Part shown: positions 1 to 12,256 of the stretch, in pieces | How the letters are laid out: each line of letters begins with the position of its first letter | Numbering within the stretch: the first letter of the stretch is position 1 | Source: Rhabdophis nuchalis | Lineage: Eukaryota; Chordata; Lepidosauria; Squamata; Natricidae | NCBI GenBank assembly: GCA_039707465.1 | Contig: CM077648.1 | Span: forward strand, 77,190,119 to 77,254,118 | DNA length: 64,000 nt | Reading direction: 5' to 3' | Translations under genes and position numbers: made by a program | Notes under the pieces: model-generated | The model's input: only the letters and a program-made list of their open reading frames with translations | Databases searched by the model: none | Told to the model about the DNA's origin: nothing

Positions 1-42
1 AGTGCTGGTTAAATGCCTTGATTTCTTCTCAACTGACTATGC

Positions 43-158
43 CAAGGGTTCCCAAACTTGGCAACTTTAAGACTTGTGGACTTCAACTCCCAGAATTCTC
101 CAGCCAGCATAGAGTTGAAGTCCACAAGTCTTAAAGTTGCCAAGTTTGGGAACCCCTG
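43..158. mobile_element. Palindromic hAT-type MITE
   Basis: A short, almost perfect palindrome. The left arm runs CAAGGGTTCCCAAACTTGG and continues through TTGTGGACTTCAACTCCCAG; the right arm is its reverse complement, ending GGGAACCCCTG. It is flanked by 8-bp copies GACTATGC (35-42) and GATTATGC (159-166), 7 of 8 matching, as expected for hAT transposition. It has no coding capacity. Related copies occur at 7044, 32763, 46917, 50373, 52813 and 56509. Confidence 0.85.
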
Positions 159-687
159 GATTATGCCAATCAAATGCCCTCCCCTCCATTTCATTCTGGT
201 TCTACCAGCAAACATACTTAAACACACTTTGATAGTGTGATAAACAATTCAAAAGGACATGTTCAACAAATAACAAAATCAGCTATCTACAAAAGGCATT
301 GATTGAAGGCACAGCACTAGAATAAATTACATATTACCAACCAATAAATATAGAATTTTTACTTTTGTAAGCAATGCTAGTATTTTCAACAATCACCAAA
401 CCAAATCATTACTATGGTCAGAGACTGCCATATCTGCATTATAGATGATATCTCTATAAAGATATGACTATATAAATCGTCATTACTGTAATATTTATTT
501 AGTCTGTTATGTAATAGGACTCCATTGTATAATCCTCCTCACTTTACAGTCAGAAATTGTACAGCTTAGACTTCCAGTGATGTGAGGAGAACCAATTTTT
601 TTTGCAATTACTTTATAGGTGCTTTTGGCAGTTGGATGAGAGAAGGGAAATTATCTGAATTGAGCAGTTATTCCTTTGGAATATTTA
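159..687. other. AT-rich stretch, nothing recognised
   Basis: Low-complexity AT-rich sequence without a coding frame, clear repeat or splice-flanked exon that I can support. Confidence 0.5.
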
Positions 688-1321
688 CCGTATTTTTCAG
701 AGTATAAGACACACCTTTTTCCCTCTAAAAAGAGGCTGAAAATCTGGGTGCGTCTTCTACATCGAATACAGCATTGTTTTGCCTCCTGAAAACCCACCCC
801 TTCACCAAAATGGCTGCGCGCATACCCTTATGGAGGCTTCTAGCGAGCTCCTGGGGGCTGGGGAGGGCAGAATGAGCAAAAAACAGGGCCTTTTTGCCCC
901 CTCCAGCCCCCAGCAGCACTCTATAAGCCTCCATAAGGCTATGCATGCTATTTTTTGACCAAAAAACAGGCCATTTTTCCTCATCCCCCCCCCCCCAGGA
1001 GCACTCTGCAAGCCCCCCCCCCCCAAGGCTATTCATGCCTTTTATTTGAAAAAGGGGGGCCCATTTTCGTGAAAAACATTTACATGGGTAAATACACCTG
1101 GAAACATCTACCTACCTACCTACCTAATCTCTCTCTCTTCTCCCCACCTATCTACTGTATTTCTCTTTCTCTCTCTCTCCCTCTCTCTATCTACCTATCT
1201 ACCTACTCTCTCTCTCCCCCTACCTATCTACTGTATTTCTCTCTCTCTATTTCTCTCTCTCTATCCCTCTACCTACTTATCTATCTACACACACTCTCTC
1301 TCCCTACTTACCTACCTACTG

Positions 1322-1358
<37 letters not shown>

Positions 1359-1535
1359 ATCCCTTTATCTACATACCTACCAACCTATCTACTCTCTCTC
1401 TCCCCCTACCTACCTACTGTATTTCTCTCTCTTTCTCTCTCTCTCTATCCCTCTCTCTACCTACATACTTTTTTAAAAAAAATTGCCTCTTATACGTCTT
1501 ATACTCCAGTGCGTCTTATACTCTGAAAAATACAG
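688..1535. mobile_element. TA-flanked inverted-repeat element (GTATAAGACGCACC family)
   Basis: The ends are CCGTATTTTTCAGAGTATAA on the left and the complementary CTCTGAAAAATACAG on the right, each flanked by TA (686-687, 1536-1537). Subterminal sequence has the recurring blocks seen in the other copies at 13421, 20329, 35718 and 56054, such as CACCAAAATGGC and AAAGGCATG-like strings. There is no transposase, so the copy is non-autonomous. The TA target suggests a Tc1/mariner-type mobiliser, but the superfamily is inferred only. The 3' half is filled by a CTAC/TCTC satellite. Confidence 0.75.
1098..1470. repeat. Complex CTAC / TCTC satellite inside the inverted-repeat element
   Basis: Alternating runs of (CTAC)n, (TCTC)n and CCTCTA, punctuated every 60-110 bp by TACTGTATTTCTC. 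The same compound unit recurs at 13495-13785 (reverse), 56756-57018, 60272-60425 (reverse) and 62155-63440. The long frame across it is an artefact of Ser/Tyr/Leu/Pro-rich simple repeat. Confidence 0.85.
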
Positions 1536-1989
1536 TAATGGTGTAATGGATTCATTTTTGATAGGTAAATAAGGAGTTATTATTTCTGGTAATGTTCAAT
1601 AGTTTTTAATTTTTTTTACAATGTTTAACTGTTAAGAGAGAGATAATGGGGATTTAGACGAAATGGAAAGGGGGATTGTATTCTTATGTTATTAAGTATT
1701 CTTGTTACTTTTTACTGGAGCTTTTTGGATTAATGAGAATTGAAGATTTAGAGACGAGTTTATAGAAAATGGAGTGAAGTGTGGAATGAAGATGTATTTG
1801 GATGTATTTTAAAAGACAGTGATAAACTATTCTCGGTAGGGTTTTTTTAACCAGCAACCATGGCAACTAATAAAATCTATATATAACATTCAGAGGATCC
1901 CCCCCCCCTCCCAAAATCTAGTCTAGTGTTTTCTCTTTTTAAAAATGCTGTCATTGGAAAAGCGTAGGAAATGCTTTTCCAAATCACAC

Positions 1990-2320
1990 TCAATTTTTTT
2001 CAGTTATGCAGACCCTGCAGGTTAGAGCTGCCAGTATCCTTTTGGCTTTCCGGAAGGGTATTAAAACTGGCTTTCTCTATTGGCCTAATGCTCTGAGGGA
2101 GGGAGCTCACTGCTGGAGGTAGCTGATGGAGTAAAATGACCTCATCACTGTCCGTCCATCTCAAAGTTCTCTTAATTTAGGTTTTAATACAGTTTTAATA
2201 ATATTTTAATCTAGTTTTAATATTTAAATTATTTTTAATTGTTTTGTAACTTAAAAGCTGCCCAGAGTCACCTTGTAAGGAAGATGGACAGCATAGCATA
2301 AAATTTTAATTAATAAATAA
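1990..2320 (+). mobile_element. Old L2/CR1-like LINE 3' end
   Basis: A decayed stretch reads like the C-terminal end of the L2 protein (an F-R-K-G-I-K-T-G-F-like string). It is followed by a TTTTAAT-rich 3' UTR, a GCCCAGAGTCACC box and a terminal TAAATAAAAATAAA tail. The closing hairpin box plus A/T microsatellite tail matches the better preserved L2 ends at 8351, 12180 and 21690. It is too diverged to assign a subfamily. Confidence 0.55.
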
Positions 2321-3344
2321 AAATAAACATAAATTTTCAGTGTTCCTAAGAGGACATGTATACATATGCAGAAGACCTGTGAATGCACTTGAAGCAGCCA
2401 AGCCTTCAGGAGGATGAGGCTGTCTGGACAATTCAAAGTTTGGCCTCAGATGGTTTATCAGTTAGAACAACACCACAAATAAAATGCTTCTTCAAATTAT
2501 TTGCAGAAACCTGTTAATGCTCAATTATGCCAAAGAATTAACTTGAATTAATTGGATAAGATAAACTTAGGAGACAAAATTTCCATTTGGGGGGAAAAAA
2601 CATTCAGTATTTTGCAAAGGAATATTGAAACCAAGTTTGTGACTTAATGAGACTAACTTCCTTCAGTGTATAACAGACTAATTTGCCCTATAGCAGGCTG
2701 TGAGAAGATTTAACACATTTATATTTTTAAATCAGTCAGTTTGAAATAATATAAACTTTAGATTGTTTTGTATTGAAATAAGCTAAGTTTATAAATGATT
2801 ACCCATGTGGATTCAGACAACAAGTCACACTTAATCATACATAAAAGCAAATGCTTCTGAAGTCTTTCTTGTGTGCATATTGGAGCAGATAAGACAAGGC
2901 TGAATTCAGTAAGGTATGATTTAATTGACATCTAAATTCAACTCTTATAAGTAATACTTTTTGTTCATTTATTGAATATCCTACTAGCGTAGGAATTACC
3001 TATCTTGTGGTATCTCTTCAGAAGTAACAAATGGAATGTAATTTTGTAATAACAGCCTTAAAGGTACAACATATCTATTTTCTAGTTCAACCACTACATT
3101 TCCACCTCCCAATGAAATACATATATGAAGTACATGGAAGCCCACATGTTTTCAGCGCTTTCCCATCTCCTTCATTACACAATTAAACCAAGACACCTTT
3201 AATACCTGTGCTGATTTCTGGGCAAGATACAAAACTAAGTCATGGTTTATAGAACATAAAACCAATTCTCTTGAACTGGTCACATGTACAGCAAGTGTTG
3301 TAGAGTATTTTATTTGATACTATATTCAACAAAGTGTCTCTTAC
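2321..3344. other. AT-rich intron-like sequence
   Basis: No gene, repeat or RNA recognised. If the neighbouring minus-strand exon is real, this is intronic or downstream sequence. Confidence 0.4.
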
Positions 3345-3476
3345 CATGGCCTTGGCCAGGACTGAAAGAAAGTTGGTGTAATTCTTTGGTTGGAGTAAGA
3401 TACCCTTCTTTCCCGTGACGCTGACTCATCTTTCCTGGAGTAGAAGTATGAGATTCATCACTGCTTGTTACTGCAG
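3345..3476 (-). CDS. Candidate host coding exon, 132 nt
   Basis: On the minus strand a TTTTACAG acceptor precedes 132 bases that end in CCATG followed by GTAAGAG, a near-consensus donor. One frame is open throughout with natural composition: it contains SSDESHTSTPGK and then a Lys/Gln/Leu-rich stretch with GYLTPTKELHQLS. Phase is 1 in and 1 out, which matches the outgoing phase of the exon at 9404-9491, so the two can be joined without a stop. I do not recognise the protein. The Ser/Thr-rich composition suggests a flexible cytoplasmic or nuclear linker (inference). Confidence 0.55.
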
Positions 3477-5760
3477 CTGTAAAATAAACATAAAAAATGA
3501 TAAGTTACGACATTTCACTGAATATAGTAGAAATCGTCTCCACCCTAAGGAGTTTACATGGTAAAATGCAACGCAGAAAAAGGAAGGAAATGAAGGCTAA
3601 AGTAAAAAGGCAAATAATATGTGATTCCCTCAGCTACATATTGTAAAACTCATTTGTAATAAGGCATATTGAGGGAAAAGTTTCACTGTAAAATATCAGG
3701 TTTGAAAATCATAGTTTAAGCAGGATTTAAGAATGTATAATTTACTTAGAAAGGGTGAATAAAGTAGTAAACTGTTAAAATGGTGCTGATGCTCCATCAA
3801 GAAATATATAAATAGAAAGAAGGGAGAACATAGTTTTAGAGTGTTTTGAAAATAAGACATTGATTTATGTTCAACAATGGTAAAAAAGTTACATAGAAAT
3901 AATATCCATTAATATCCATTCAGAAAGTTTAGAAAGTCGAATGGTTTTAAATATTTAAAGTAGAAAAGTGAGATAATTTTAAATTATTTGATTGAAAAAT
4001 GTTCAACGTATGGGCAACATGCTTTGCTTCTAAATTCAGCTCCTTTCCCTTTCATTGTTACAAAGGTCTGATCAACTGGGCATGATATATTTGGTCTAAG
4101 GACATTATGAAAGAAGAGTAACATGGAATAACGCGAAGTAATTGCCACATGATTTCTTTTCATATTATAGTGGTAACTTTTCCATGATCTGTGGGTCCAT
4201 TTTAAATCATTATAAAAACAGCATTTTAATCTTGCTTCATATCATTATTTTCTGATATTTTTAAAACTGTTTTGCTAAAACTGAATTTCTGAAAATTATC
4301 AAGCTGTATGTGTAGTCATCATGCATACTCAAAAATCAACTCCCTCCTTTCTGACCACCAATTCCAAACATAAATTTCCTTAAGCAATGTGTTTGAGATT
4401 TTAAAATAAAAGATATAGATTCTATAGCTTTATCAATCCAAAATCTAATTCCCAAAGACATATTTATTTTTGATTTTTTTAGACGTTAATCTTCTTTTTC
4501 TGTCAATGTAATTGCTTGATAATTTTTCCTTCTTTTGATATTTTACAGTCATAGTGCCCTCTAGAGATATTGTTAAAAAATATAAGCTTTCTAAATTCTC
4601 AATTACTACATTGGACTCCATAGATGTAAAATCTTACAGCTCTTGAAGCTGTCATGCCTAATATAATCCAGGAGCCCTATTTATAACAATGACTAGCAAA
4701 TTAAATAGTAGAGGGAAAAATGTATTTGCAAACAAAGTAACATGCTATCAGTCTACTTTGTATAGTTTCTCCTCTTTCTTTTCAGTCTCATAACTGTACT
4801 GCACTGTTACTGCAAAGTAGTCAAAGCAGAATATGTATACGAATTTGGGAGTCTATGAAACAAATTATTCCAGGGAAATAATGATTAAAGAAAAGGACTA
4901 AACCGACCACTTTATTCTTCATTCTTATATTCTCCTAAAATTATCTTGACATGTTGCTCTTTGTCGTTCACATTACCAGAAAAAATGTAAGTTTTGAAAT
5001 GTTAGCATTTGCACAAGCCTAAAGTGTATATGATTTATAATATTTTTTACAAATGGACAAAATGATAAAGTTAAGAGTAATGCACAATGTGATGGCAGGT
5101 GAGGCTCTGAAGTGAGTCAATCAGGGAAGTCATCTCTTTTATTACTTAAGTAAGTTTAAATAAAGCACCAGCAAATATTTATATACTGTATATGTATAAA
5201 ATATGTGGACAATATTAAATTTTAAAACCACAATAATATAATATAATCATTATAATATGGTGCCATAGAGTCACAATAGGATAGATGTCATAATTCAATA
5301 TCTAAAGATATTGCATCTAACTGCTTCTGGTGTGGCTGCAATTAAGATCATACTAGGTGTGATGTCAATCCTTTATTACAAATATGTTCAGGATTTAACA
5401 GTTATGTTTATAGTTGCATAACAAAGCTGTTTCTGCAGGCACATTTTCTGAAAGTTGTTAAAAATTAACATCTGCTGATTCTTTGGATATTCCATGTGTG
5501 CTTGAGAAAAGCATATGTTTGTCACAATAGGTTTTACAATTATTGTTATTACTACTATTTTTATTATCACTATTATTTAATCCTGCCTTTTATACCACTC
5601 AAAGTAGCATACTTAATTTTCCTGTCTCCTATTTTATGTGTTTTATTCCTTTCTTTCTGAGTTTATTGAATACTTAGAATTTGCTAATAATATGAAATGA
5701 AGGTATGGTCCTATGAAAAAAAAAGTTTTTTCAATGTTCTTGCAAAAACTATTTACTTAC
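3477..5760. other. AT-rich intron-like sequence
   Basis: Unique-looking AT-rich DNA with no coding frame or recognised repeat; probably intron of the putative minus-strand gene. Confidence 0.4.
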
Positions 5761-5803
5761 TTGAAGCTCCCTGCCATTCTTTGATCTCACCATGATGCTG
5801 CAA
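5761..5803 (-). CDS. Candidate 43-nt exon, possibly a poison or alternative exon
   Basis: On the minus strand a long pyrimidine tract free of AG (about 90 bases) ends in TTCTCAG, followed by 43 bases and GTAAGTAAAT, an excellent donor. Splice signals are the strongest of the set. Reading in phase 0 gives LQHHGEIKEWQGAS and joins in phase to the exon at 3345-3476. Inserting it after the exon at 9404-9491 (which ends in phase 1) creates an in-frame TGA. It is therefore either an alternative exon used with another upstream exon, a cassette triggering nonsense-mediated decay, or spurious. Confidence 0.4.
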
Positions 5804-7035
5804 CTGAGAACGGAGAACGGCAAACAAAAGTATCCAGGCCAAAATGAAAAGAGGAGGAGGAGGAACACAGCAGATATAACAAAAAGAAAAGAACAAGGAA
5901 AATAGCAGGTTAGTTTAAAACTAAAAAGGCAACATGCATATCAAATTTGAAAATACTTAGCTTCAAAATGGAGGGATTTATTTTTTTTAAAAGCATAGGC
6001 AAGTATATTTAGCAATACTACTGTAATTATTAGCTTATTATTATAATGGTATGGCTAATGCTATTTGGAAATTCATATTTTTCCTAAAGTTCTTTTAATT
6101 TATTCATCATATAATATTCCTGCTCCAAGTGTTGCATGTCACAGGAAATTAGGAATGAAGCATGGCAATACTTATTTTTAGAAACTTGAAGGAAAATACT
6201 TAATCAAGGGATGGATTTAAAAGTACATCCAATATATATTAAAGATGAATGAATGAATACAAGCACTTTGCCTTCAATTAAACAACAACCAAATCATGGT
6301 TGCTACTTGTATATATTTTTCTGTTGCACCAAATTCAGCAAATGAAGATGGAAATATTATAGACTGAATAATTAAGCTGGAAGAAGACAGAGACCACTAA
6401 ATGGAAGCAAAGCACAAGCCATTAAACAGAAATCTTCCAAACATGCAAACCCTACAATCCTATGTATGGAGAAACAGACACTTTTCAGTTAACACCAACC
6501 AGAAAATACAACCCCTCAAAACCTGAAAAGTAATTTTTTTGTGAATTTCCAATATACACTATATGTTGAGTGGGAAGTCAAAGGGTAAAGAAGGAGAAAC
6601 TGATAACTGAAGGAAAAGATAACCAACCTTGCTAAATTTCAAATAACTTATTTTAAGCACTCTATAAAGAGGAAATAGGTTTTAGTAATATGCTTTATAA
6701 ATCAAAAGAAAATAATCCTCCTTGCAAACAGGGCTACCTGGAGACTGGATAAAATGAGGCAGCTTACCTTACAGTTAATGCTGAGCAGTATGAAGATGTA
6801 TGTGCCACATGACTCAATTTCCACTTTAAGCTATCCTATCCTTCAGGTGCTTTGGAGAATATTGTCACTAGTGAATTAAGATTCCATTGCTAATATATTC
6901 AATTTTAAATGAAATTGGGAGATTGAAATAGAATAAGGACATACAATTTAGAATATAGATTGATTGCTGGATGGATGGATGGACGAAGTAAAGCCAAGAT
7001 GCAAAAACACAGTTATGGAATACAGTGAACCAATA
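5804..7035. other. AT-rich intron-like sequence
   Basis: No gene or recognised mobile element. Confidence 0.4.
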
Positions 7036-7043
7036 GGCTAAGG

Positions 7044-7173
7044 CAGGGGTGGGCAAACTTAGCAACTTTAAGTCTGAAGGACTTCAGCTCCCAGACTTCT
7101 CCAACAAGCTGGCTGGAGAAGTCTGGGAGCTGAAGTCCTTCAGACTTAAAGTTGCAAAGCTTGCCCACCCCTG
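7044..7173. mobile_element. Palindromic hAT-type MITE
   Basis: Starts CAGGGGTGGGCAAACTTAGC and ends with the complement ...GCCCACCCCTG. The arms carry the AAGTCTGAAGGACTTCAGCT variant of the family. A perfect 8-bp target duplication GGCTAAGG lies at 7036-7043 and 7174-7181. Confidence 0.92.
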
Positions 7174-7201
7174 GGCTAAGGTGATGAAGTAAAGTTAGAT
7201 T

Positions 7202-7265
7202 ACAGGTAGTTCTCGCGTAATGACAAGTCACTTAACAACTGCCATATTCACTTAATAGCAAAAAA
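7202..7265. mobile_element. Fragment of a TACAGGTAGT-type MITE
   Basis: TACAGGTAGTTCTCGCGTAA, followed by GACAAGTCACTTAACAACTG, resembles the end of a TA-target DNA element. A related end in the opposite orientation is at 41880-41947. Only one end is present. Confidence 0.45.
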
Positions 7266-7299
7266 GATTTTTTTGGGTTTTTCTAACGTGGGGAGAAAA

Positions 7300-7556
7300 T
7301 CAACTGGCTCGGTGGGGGAGGAGGTCAGCAAGAGGAACAAGCCGGCCTAGCCTAACCTCCCATGGGGACTATTTTAGAGAGTTTTAAATTGGGAATTTTA
7401 AAATTGGTTTTAGCATAGGATTAGATTAATTTAATATGTTTTTAAATTATGTATTTATTGTTTATATGTTTTTAAATTCCTGTGCGCCGCCCTGGGTCCT
7501 CTGTGGAGAAGGGCGGGATATAAATATAAATAAAATAAAAAATAAAAATAAAAAAA
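7300..7556 (+). mobile_element. L2-like LINE 3' end
   Basis: A short GGCCTAGCCTAACCTCC segment, a T-rich 3' UTR, the closing box GTGCGCCGCCCTGGGTCC with GGAGAAGGGCGGGATA, then a TAAATAAAATAAAA tail. Same architecture as the other L2 3' ends in the window. Confidence 0.65.
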
Positions 7557-8231
7557 GGAGTAGAAATAGGAAACACTGTACTGAATTAATTTTTTAACAG
7601 CTTATGTTGCAATGGTGTTAAAAACATGAATAATGTAGTTACTACATAACCTGAATTTTCTATACAGAATGTTCAACTTCTAAATATGTAAGCCTTATGT
7701 TTTTTACTCTGTTCAATGATTTTATTACTTGCAGAATCTTTGCATTTTCAGCTATTAGAGTACAGCTGAAGTTCCTTCTTCCAGTTTTAAAACAATGCTC
7801 ACTTTCTTCCAGCTTCCCTAAATATACAGTCATGTGAAAAAGAAAGAATATCCTCTATGAATTCTATGGTTTGTTTATGAAAACATAGTAAAAAAATCAC
7901 CTGGTTCTTAGCAGTCCTTAAAAAAGGGAAAATACAACCTCAAGCAAATAACATATGATACTACACTATGTCATCATTTATTTTATGAAAAGAAAGCCAA
8001 TGGAGAAGCCATTTTTTCACATCTGTATATTCAGTATACATAAATAAATAATAAATAATCTACAAAACTGCCTTCAAATATTTATTTCAGCCTAATAGAT
8101 CTCTAGTTACAGCTAATTTTATTAACTCCACTGATTATATGAGGTTCCACATAAGAAATGCTCTATTTTATTAGTAAAAGACTCATCTCCATTACTTCCC
8201 GTGTTGGTGTCTTGAATAACTTTTCAGACAT
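7557..8231. other. AT-rich stretch, nothing recognised
   Basis: No gene or repeat assigned. Confidence 0.4.
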
Positions 8232-8786
<555 letters not shown>

Positions 8787-9403
8787 TAAACCTTCTCTAC
8801 ATTGGAGATATGACTGTCATCATTTAAGGAAAAGTATATAAAGCTTTTCACAACTTTTCCCAACAATTTCCATTCCTATCCATCTTATAAATCTCCCATA
8901 AAAATTATTATTAAGGGAAGCCATTGTATATTCTGTCCATATTTAATAGTAGATAGTGTCAAGAAAGAAACATTATTTATAAATATTGAAGCTGTAGAAA
9001 GATCGCTGGATGTATTCAAGGGGATTCCAATTAAAATATACTCAAATTCTAAATAATTTAAGATTTTTTTAAAAACAAATTTTGCAAGTTTGACTTCCAA
9101 GTACATAGTTTGAAATTTCTTGAGTCAAATTTCAAGTGATACTATTTGTTAGAGAATTTTATTCTCATTGATAAAAGCTATAATTTATCACTACAGTTCA
9201 CACTCAGATTTAATTCTAGTCTAAACTACTGAAAACACATTATATGCAACACAGTATTGGAAGACAGTTCAGGAAATGCTAAGATTAAGAGAGATAGGTA
9301 ATTAGAGCATATAACAGTGGTCTGATACAGGTACAATGGATACTAGTATATCTTCTGAGCAAAGTTTAAAAAGCCAGATATTCATCTTAAAAATGCAAAC
9401 TAC
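8787..9403. other. AT-rich stretch, nothing recognised
   Basis: No gene or repeat assigned. Confidence 0.4.
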
Positions 9404-9491
9404 CTTTCTGTAGACTATTTGAAGGATCCCTCTTTCCTGATGAATACTTGACTTCAGGATCAGCCATAGAGGTATTGTCTATCATTAAAAT
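9404..9491 (-). CDS. Candidate host coding exon, 88 nt
   Basis: On the minus strand, acceptor AAACAG precedes an 88-base block ending CAGAAAG with donor GTAGTTTG. The phase-0 frame is open: it reads ILMIDNTSMADPEVKYSSGK and then RDPSNSLQK, hydrophilic and natural-looking. It accepts the 90-nt phase-0 exon at 12949-13038 upstream and hands over in phase 1 to 3345-3476. The acceptor pyrimidine tract is weak. A second AG 13 bases downstream would shift the frame and give a less plausible peptide. Protein not recognised. Confidence 0.5.
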
Positions 9492-9794
9492 CTGTTTCGA
9501 CCTTTAATGAAATTGTCTCATTGATGTGAAATACCTTATCATGGTAAATAGGTCTGATTTAAAGGAAATACTAAAACTTTCAACTTTAGTTTCAAATTAA
9601 TATTTGCTATTCTCATCAACAATTCTCCATCTATTATAGTAAGATGTTAAGTGGAGTGCAAAATGGGGCACTATGGACTCTTGCATTCCTAAACAAAGCT
9701 TACTAAGGCATGAAAAGGTGAAGAAAATGCTTAACAAATCTGCAAGACACAAACCAGCTGAGCAGCCCACTTCCTCTCCCCCCACCCCCAAGTA

Positions 9795-9972
9795 CAGGCA
9801 CCAAACTGCAAAGATTGAGGATCAATGGCCTATTCAGAACTGGGCCACATGAGCGATGGGGCTGGTGCATGTGCTCACGCGTACACATGCACATCAGTCC
9901 GCTGCTCACGCAGTCCATTTGCCCTCTGTTCTCCAAGCCAGGCCACCAAACCACAAAGGTTGGGGACCGCTG
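9795..9972. mobile_element. hAT-type MITE fragment
   Basis: Ends in ACCACAAAGGTTGGGGACCG followed by CTG, a typical hAT terminus. The left side has the partially complementary CAGGCACCAAACTGCAAAG. Between the arms lie CpG-containing CACGCGTACACATGCAC motifs. A clear 8-bp duplication was not found, so the left end is approximate. Confidence 0.55.
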
Positions 9973-10160
9973 GCTTAGAGAACACAGGAATAAAATAAAT
10001 GTGCAAGAGTGTGTTGTGCTTTTATCACCTTGTAGGTGATGTGCTTGCATCACTATTGCAATGTCTAATACATAAAGACCTCTGAAAGACTACATTTTGT
10101 GCAAAATGTAACAGCCCTCATATTGGCAGGTAGTGACCATCAGGGACACAGAACACTTTT

Positions 10161-11094
10161 TTTTTTTTTTGAACAATAATTTTATTGGTTTTACAAATTT
10201 TTAAAGGGAAAAAGGTATGTAGGATATACATAGAAATATTTTAGGGCTTCCATGTCGGAGTTGGTGGCCGCCTCCGAGACTTCATACAAAATGTTTCCAA
10301 TATAAGGTGGAGAGAGATACATACATATCATATCATAAATTCGATGCAATCAATCATTTGTTTCTATTAGCATCCGTTAGGAATTACAATGTATATAAAA
10401 AGAAATAAAAATCATTTTTGTGATCTGAGTCTTTTTGCTATTGTGTCTTCTTCTTCCTTCCCGCCAGTGGGCGGAGCCATGGCCCCTCCCGTTCCCCCAT
10501 TTTCATCCTCCAGGACTGAGGAGTGTTTTTTAAGAAAGGCTTGCGCCTCCTCAACTGTTTTGATTCTTACTCTTCCCCCCTCCCAGAACACCAACATTCC
10601 TTCAGGCATTGACCATTTGAACCACACCCATTTTTTATAAAGCTTTTTGGATAGGAAGGAATAATTCCTTCTAATCTCACGAATCTTTTTCAGCTTCAAA
10701 ATATGAATTTCTTTCTGCTGATATATCGATGGGCCATCTCTCTGTGCTCTCAGAATCTCATCCCTTGTTGACCTTCTTACAAATTTAATATGTATCTCTC
10801 TGGGTACATCATTTATTCTGGCATATGCTGAATTAATTCTATAAATCAGGTCAATGTCCCCCCAGATATATTCTTTGTTCTTTTTAGTGTAATCTGCTAA
10901 AATTTTAGACATTAATTCTCTTAAATTTTCTGAATCTGACTCGGGAACATTTTGAAACCTTAAAAAATAAGACATTCTTTCAAAGTCCATTCTAAACATA
11001 TAACCAGTAAGATCCACAATTTTTTTGTGTGTTTCCCTCACCTCCTCCCTCATCACGGCTGCCCCACCCTCCAGTCCATCAATTTTTTGAGGGG
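10161..11094 (-). mobile_element. ORF1-only L1-derived retroposon (HAL1-like), copy A
   Basis: A 5'-truncated minus-strand copy. It contains the C-terminal ~225 residues of an L1-type ORF1 protein, followed directly by a 3' UTR with AATAAAA and a poly-A end (plus-strand T run at 10157-10170). Target duplications of 14 bp, CACAGAACACTTTT (10147-10160) and CATAGAACACTTTT (11095-11108), differ at one base. No reverse-transcriptase sequence lies between ORF1 and the poly-A. Compare copies at 29433 and 33348. Confidence 0.85.
10412..11094 (-). pseudogene. L1-type ORF1 protein, N-terminally truncated
   Basis: The frame is open to the stop at 10412. It shows the RRM-like segment (MSYFLRFQNVPES, then DIDLIYRINSAYARINDVPR and IHIKFVRRSTRDEIL). 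The C-terminal domain follows (SFLSKKL, PEGMLVFWEGGRVRIKT, FLKKHSSVL), with a Gly/Pro tail ending KRLRSQK. ORF1 proteins of L1 bind RNA as trimers and chaperone nucleic acids. The coiled coil and start codon of the full-length copy (34206-35054) are missing here. About three quarters of positions match that copy by eye, so the two are not recent duplicates. Confidence 0.85.
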
Positions 11095-11225
11095 CATAGA
11101 ACACTTTTATTGCTGAATAGCATTTATAAAATTCATTTATAAATAATTTTACATTCATCTTTGTTAAATTTCATTTACTAATTTTTAAGATCATTTTTCT
11201 AACAAATTAAGATCATCTTGAATTC

Positions 11226-12256
11226 TGCTATATGCGAAGTGATGTCCCGATGCTTGGAAGCCGTGCGGGTCTGGATGGGAAGGAACAGACTCAGACTCAA
11301 CCCGTCCAAGACCGAGTGGCTGTGGTTTCCGGCGTCCCAGTACAACCACTTTACTCCATCACTGGCCATAGGGGGTGAACATCTAGCCCCTGTGGATGGG
11401 GCACGCAACTTGGGCGTCCTCCTAGATACCCGGCTGTCTATGGAAGATCAAGTGACGGCCGTGGCCAGGGGGGCATTCTACCAGGTTCACCTGGTATGCC
11501 AGTTGCGTCCCCTATTGGACCGCCTTCACACAGTCACTCATGCGCTTGTGACATCCCGTCTAGACTACTGTAATGCTCTCTACATGGGGCTTCCCTTGAG
11601 GTGCACCCGAAGGCTACAGCTAGTCCAGAATGCGGCCGCGCGGGCAATTTTGGGAGCCTCTAGGCATTCCCACATGACACCGCTCCTGCGCAGGCTGCAC
11701 TGGCTGCCTGTGGCCTTTCGGGTGCACTTCAAGGTGCTGATTACCATCTTTAAAGCGCTCCATGGCACGGGACCTAGTTATCTGCGGGATCGTATCCTGC
11801 CCCATACATCCCTTCGACCGATTCGCTCCCACAGAGAGGGACTTCTCCGGGTGCCGTCCACTAGGCAATGCCAGCGGGCGACGCCCAGGGGAAGGGCCTT
11901 CTCTGTGGCGGGCCCAACTCTCTGGAACGACCTACCCCCCGAACTCAGAACAATTACGGACTTCCGCTCCTTCCCCCAAAAGTTAAAGACCTACTTCTTC
12001 CATCAGGTCGGCTTGGCCTAATCTACCTCTCCAGCCTTCAGTCTGAATGTTTAAATTGTTTTAATCGGGATTTTAAGGGGTATAGTTTTAAGGATTTTAA
12101 GATTTTACCGCAGGGTTATAGTTTATTTAATTGGATTTTAAATATTTATAATTTGTTTATGTTTATATGCTTTTTAATTTCCTGTGCACCGCCCCGAGTC
12201 CCTTCGGGGAGAGGGTGCGGTTTACAAATTAAATATTGATTGATTGATTGATTGAT
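11226..12256 (+). mobile_element. L2 LINE, 5'-truncated copy with (ATTG)n tail
   Basis: A frame open from 11218 to 12021 encodes the L2 C-terminal third, from [20 protein letters not shown] to TYFFHQVGLA. The reverse-transcriptase catalytic core is absent. A 3' UTR with CACCGCCCCGAGTCCCTTCG follows, then a TTGATTGATTGATTGAT tail at 12236-12256. The tail unit differs from the AAT/ATT tails of the other L2 copies, so more than one L2 subfamily is present. Confidence 0.9.

Noticed and set aside
955..1476. 173-codon frame rich in Ser/Leu/Tyr
   Set aside because: Same satellite inside an inverted-repeat element.
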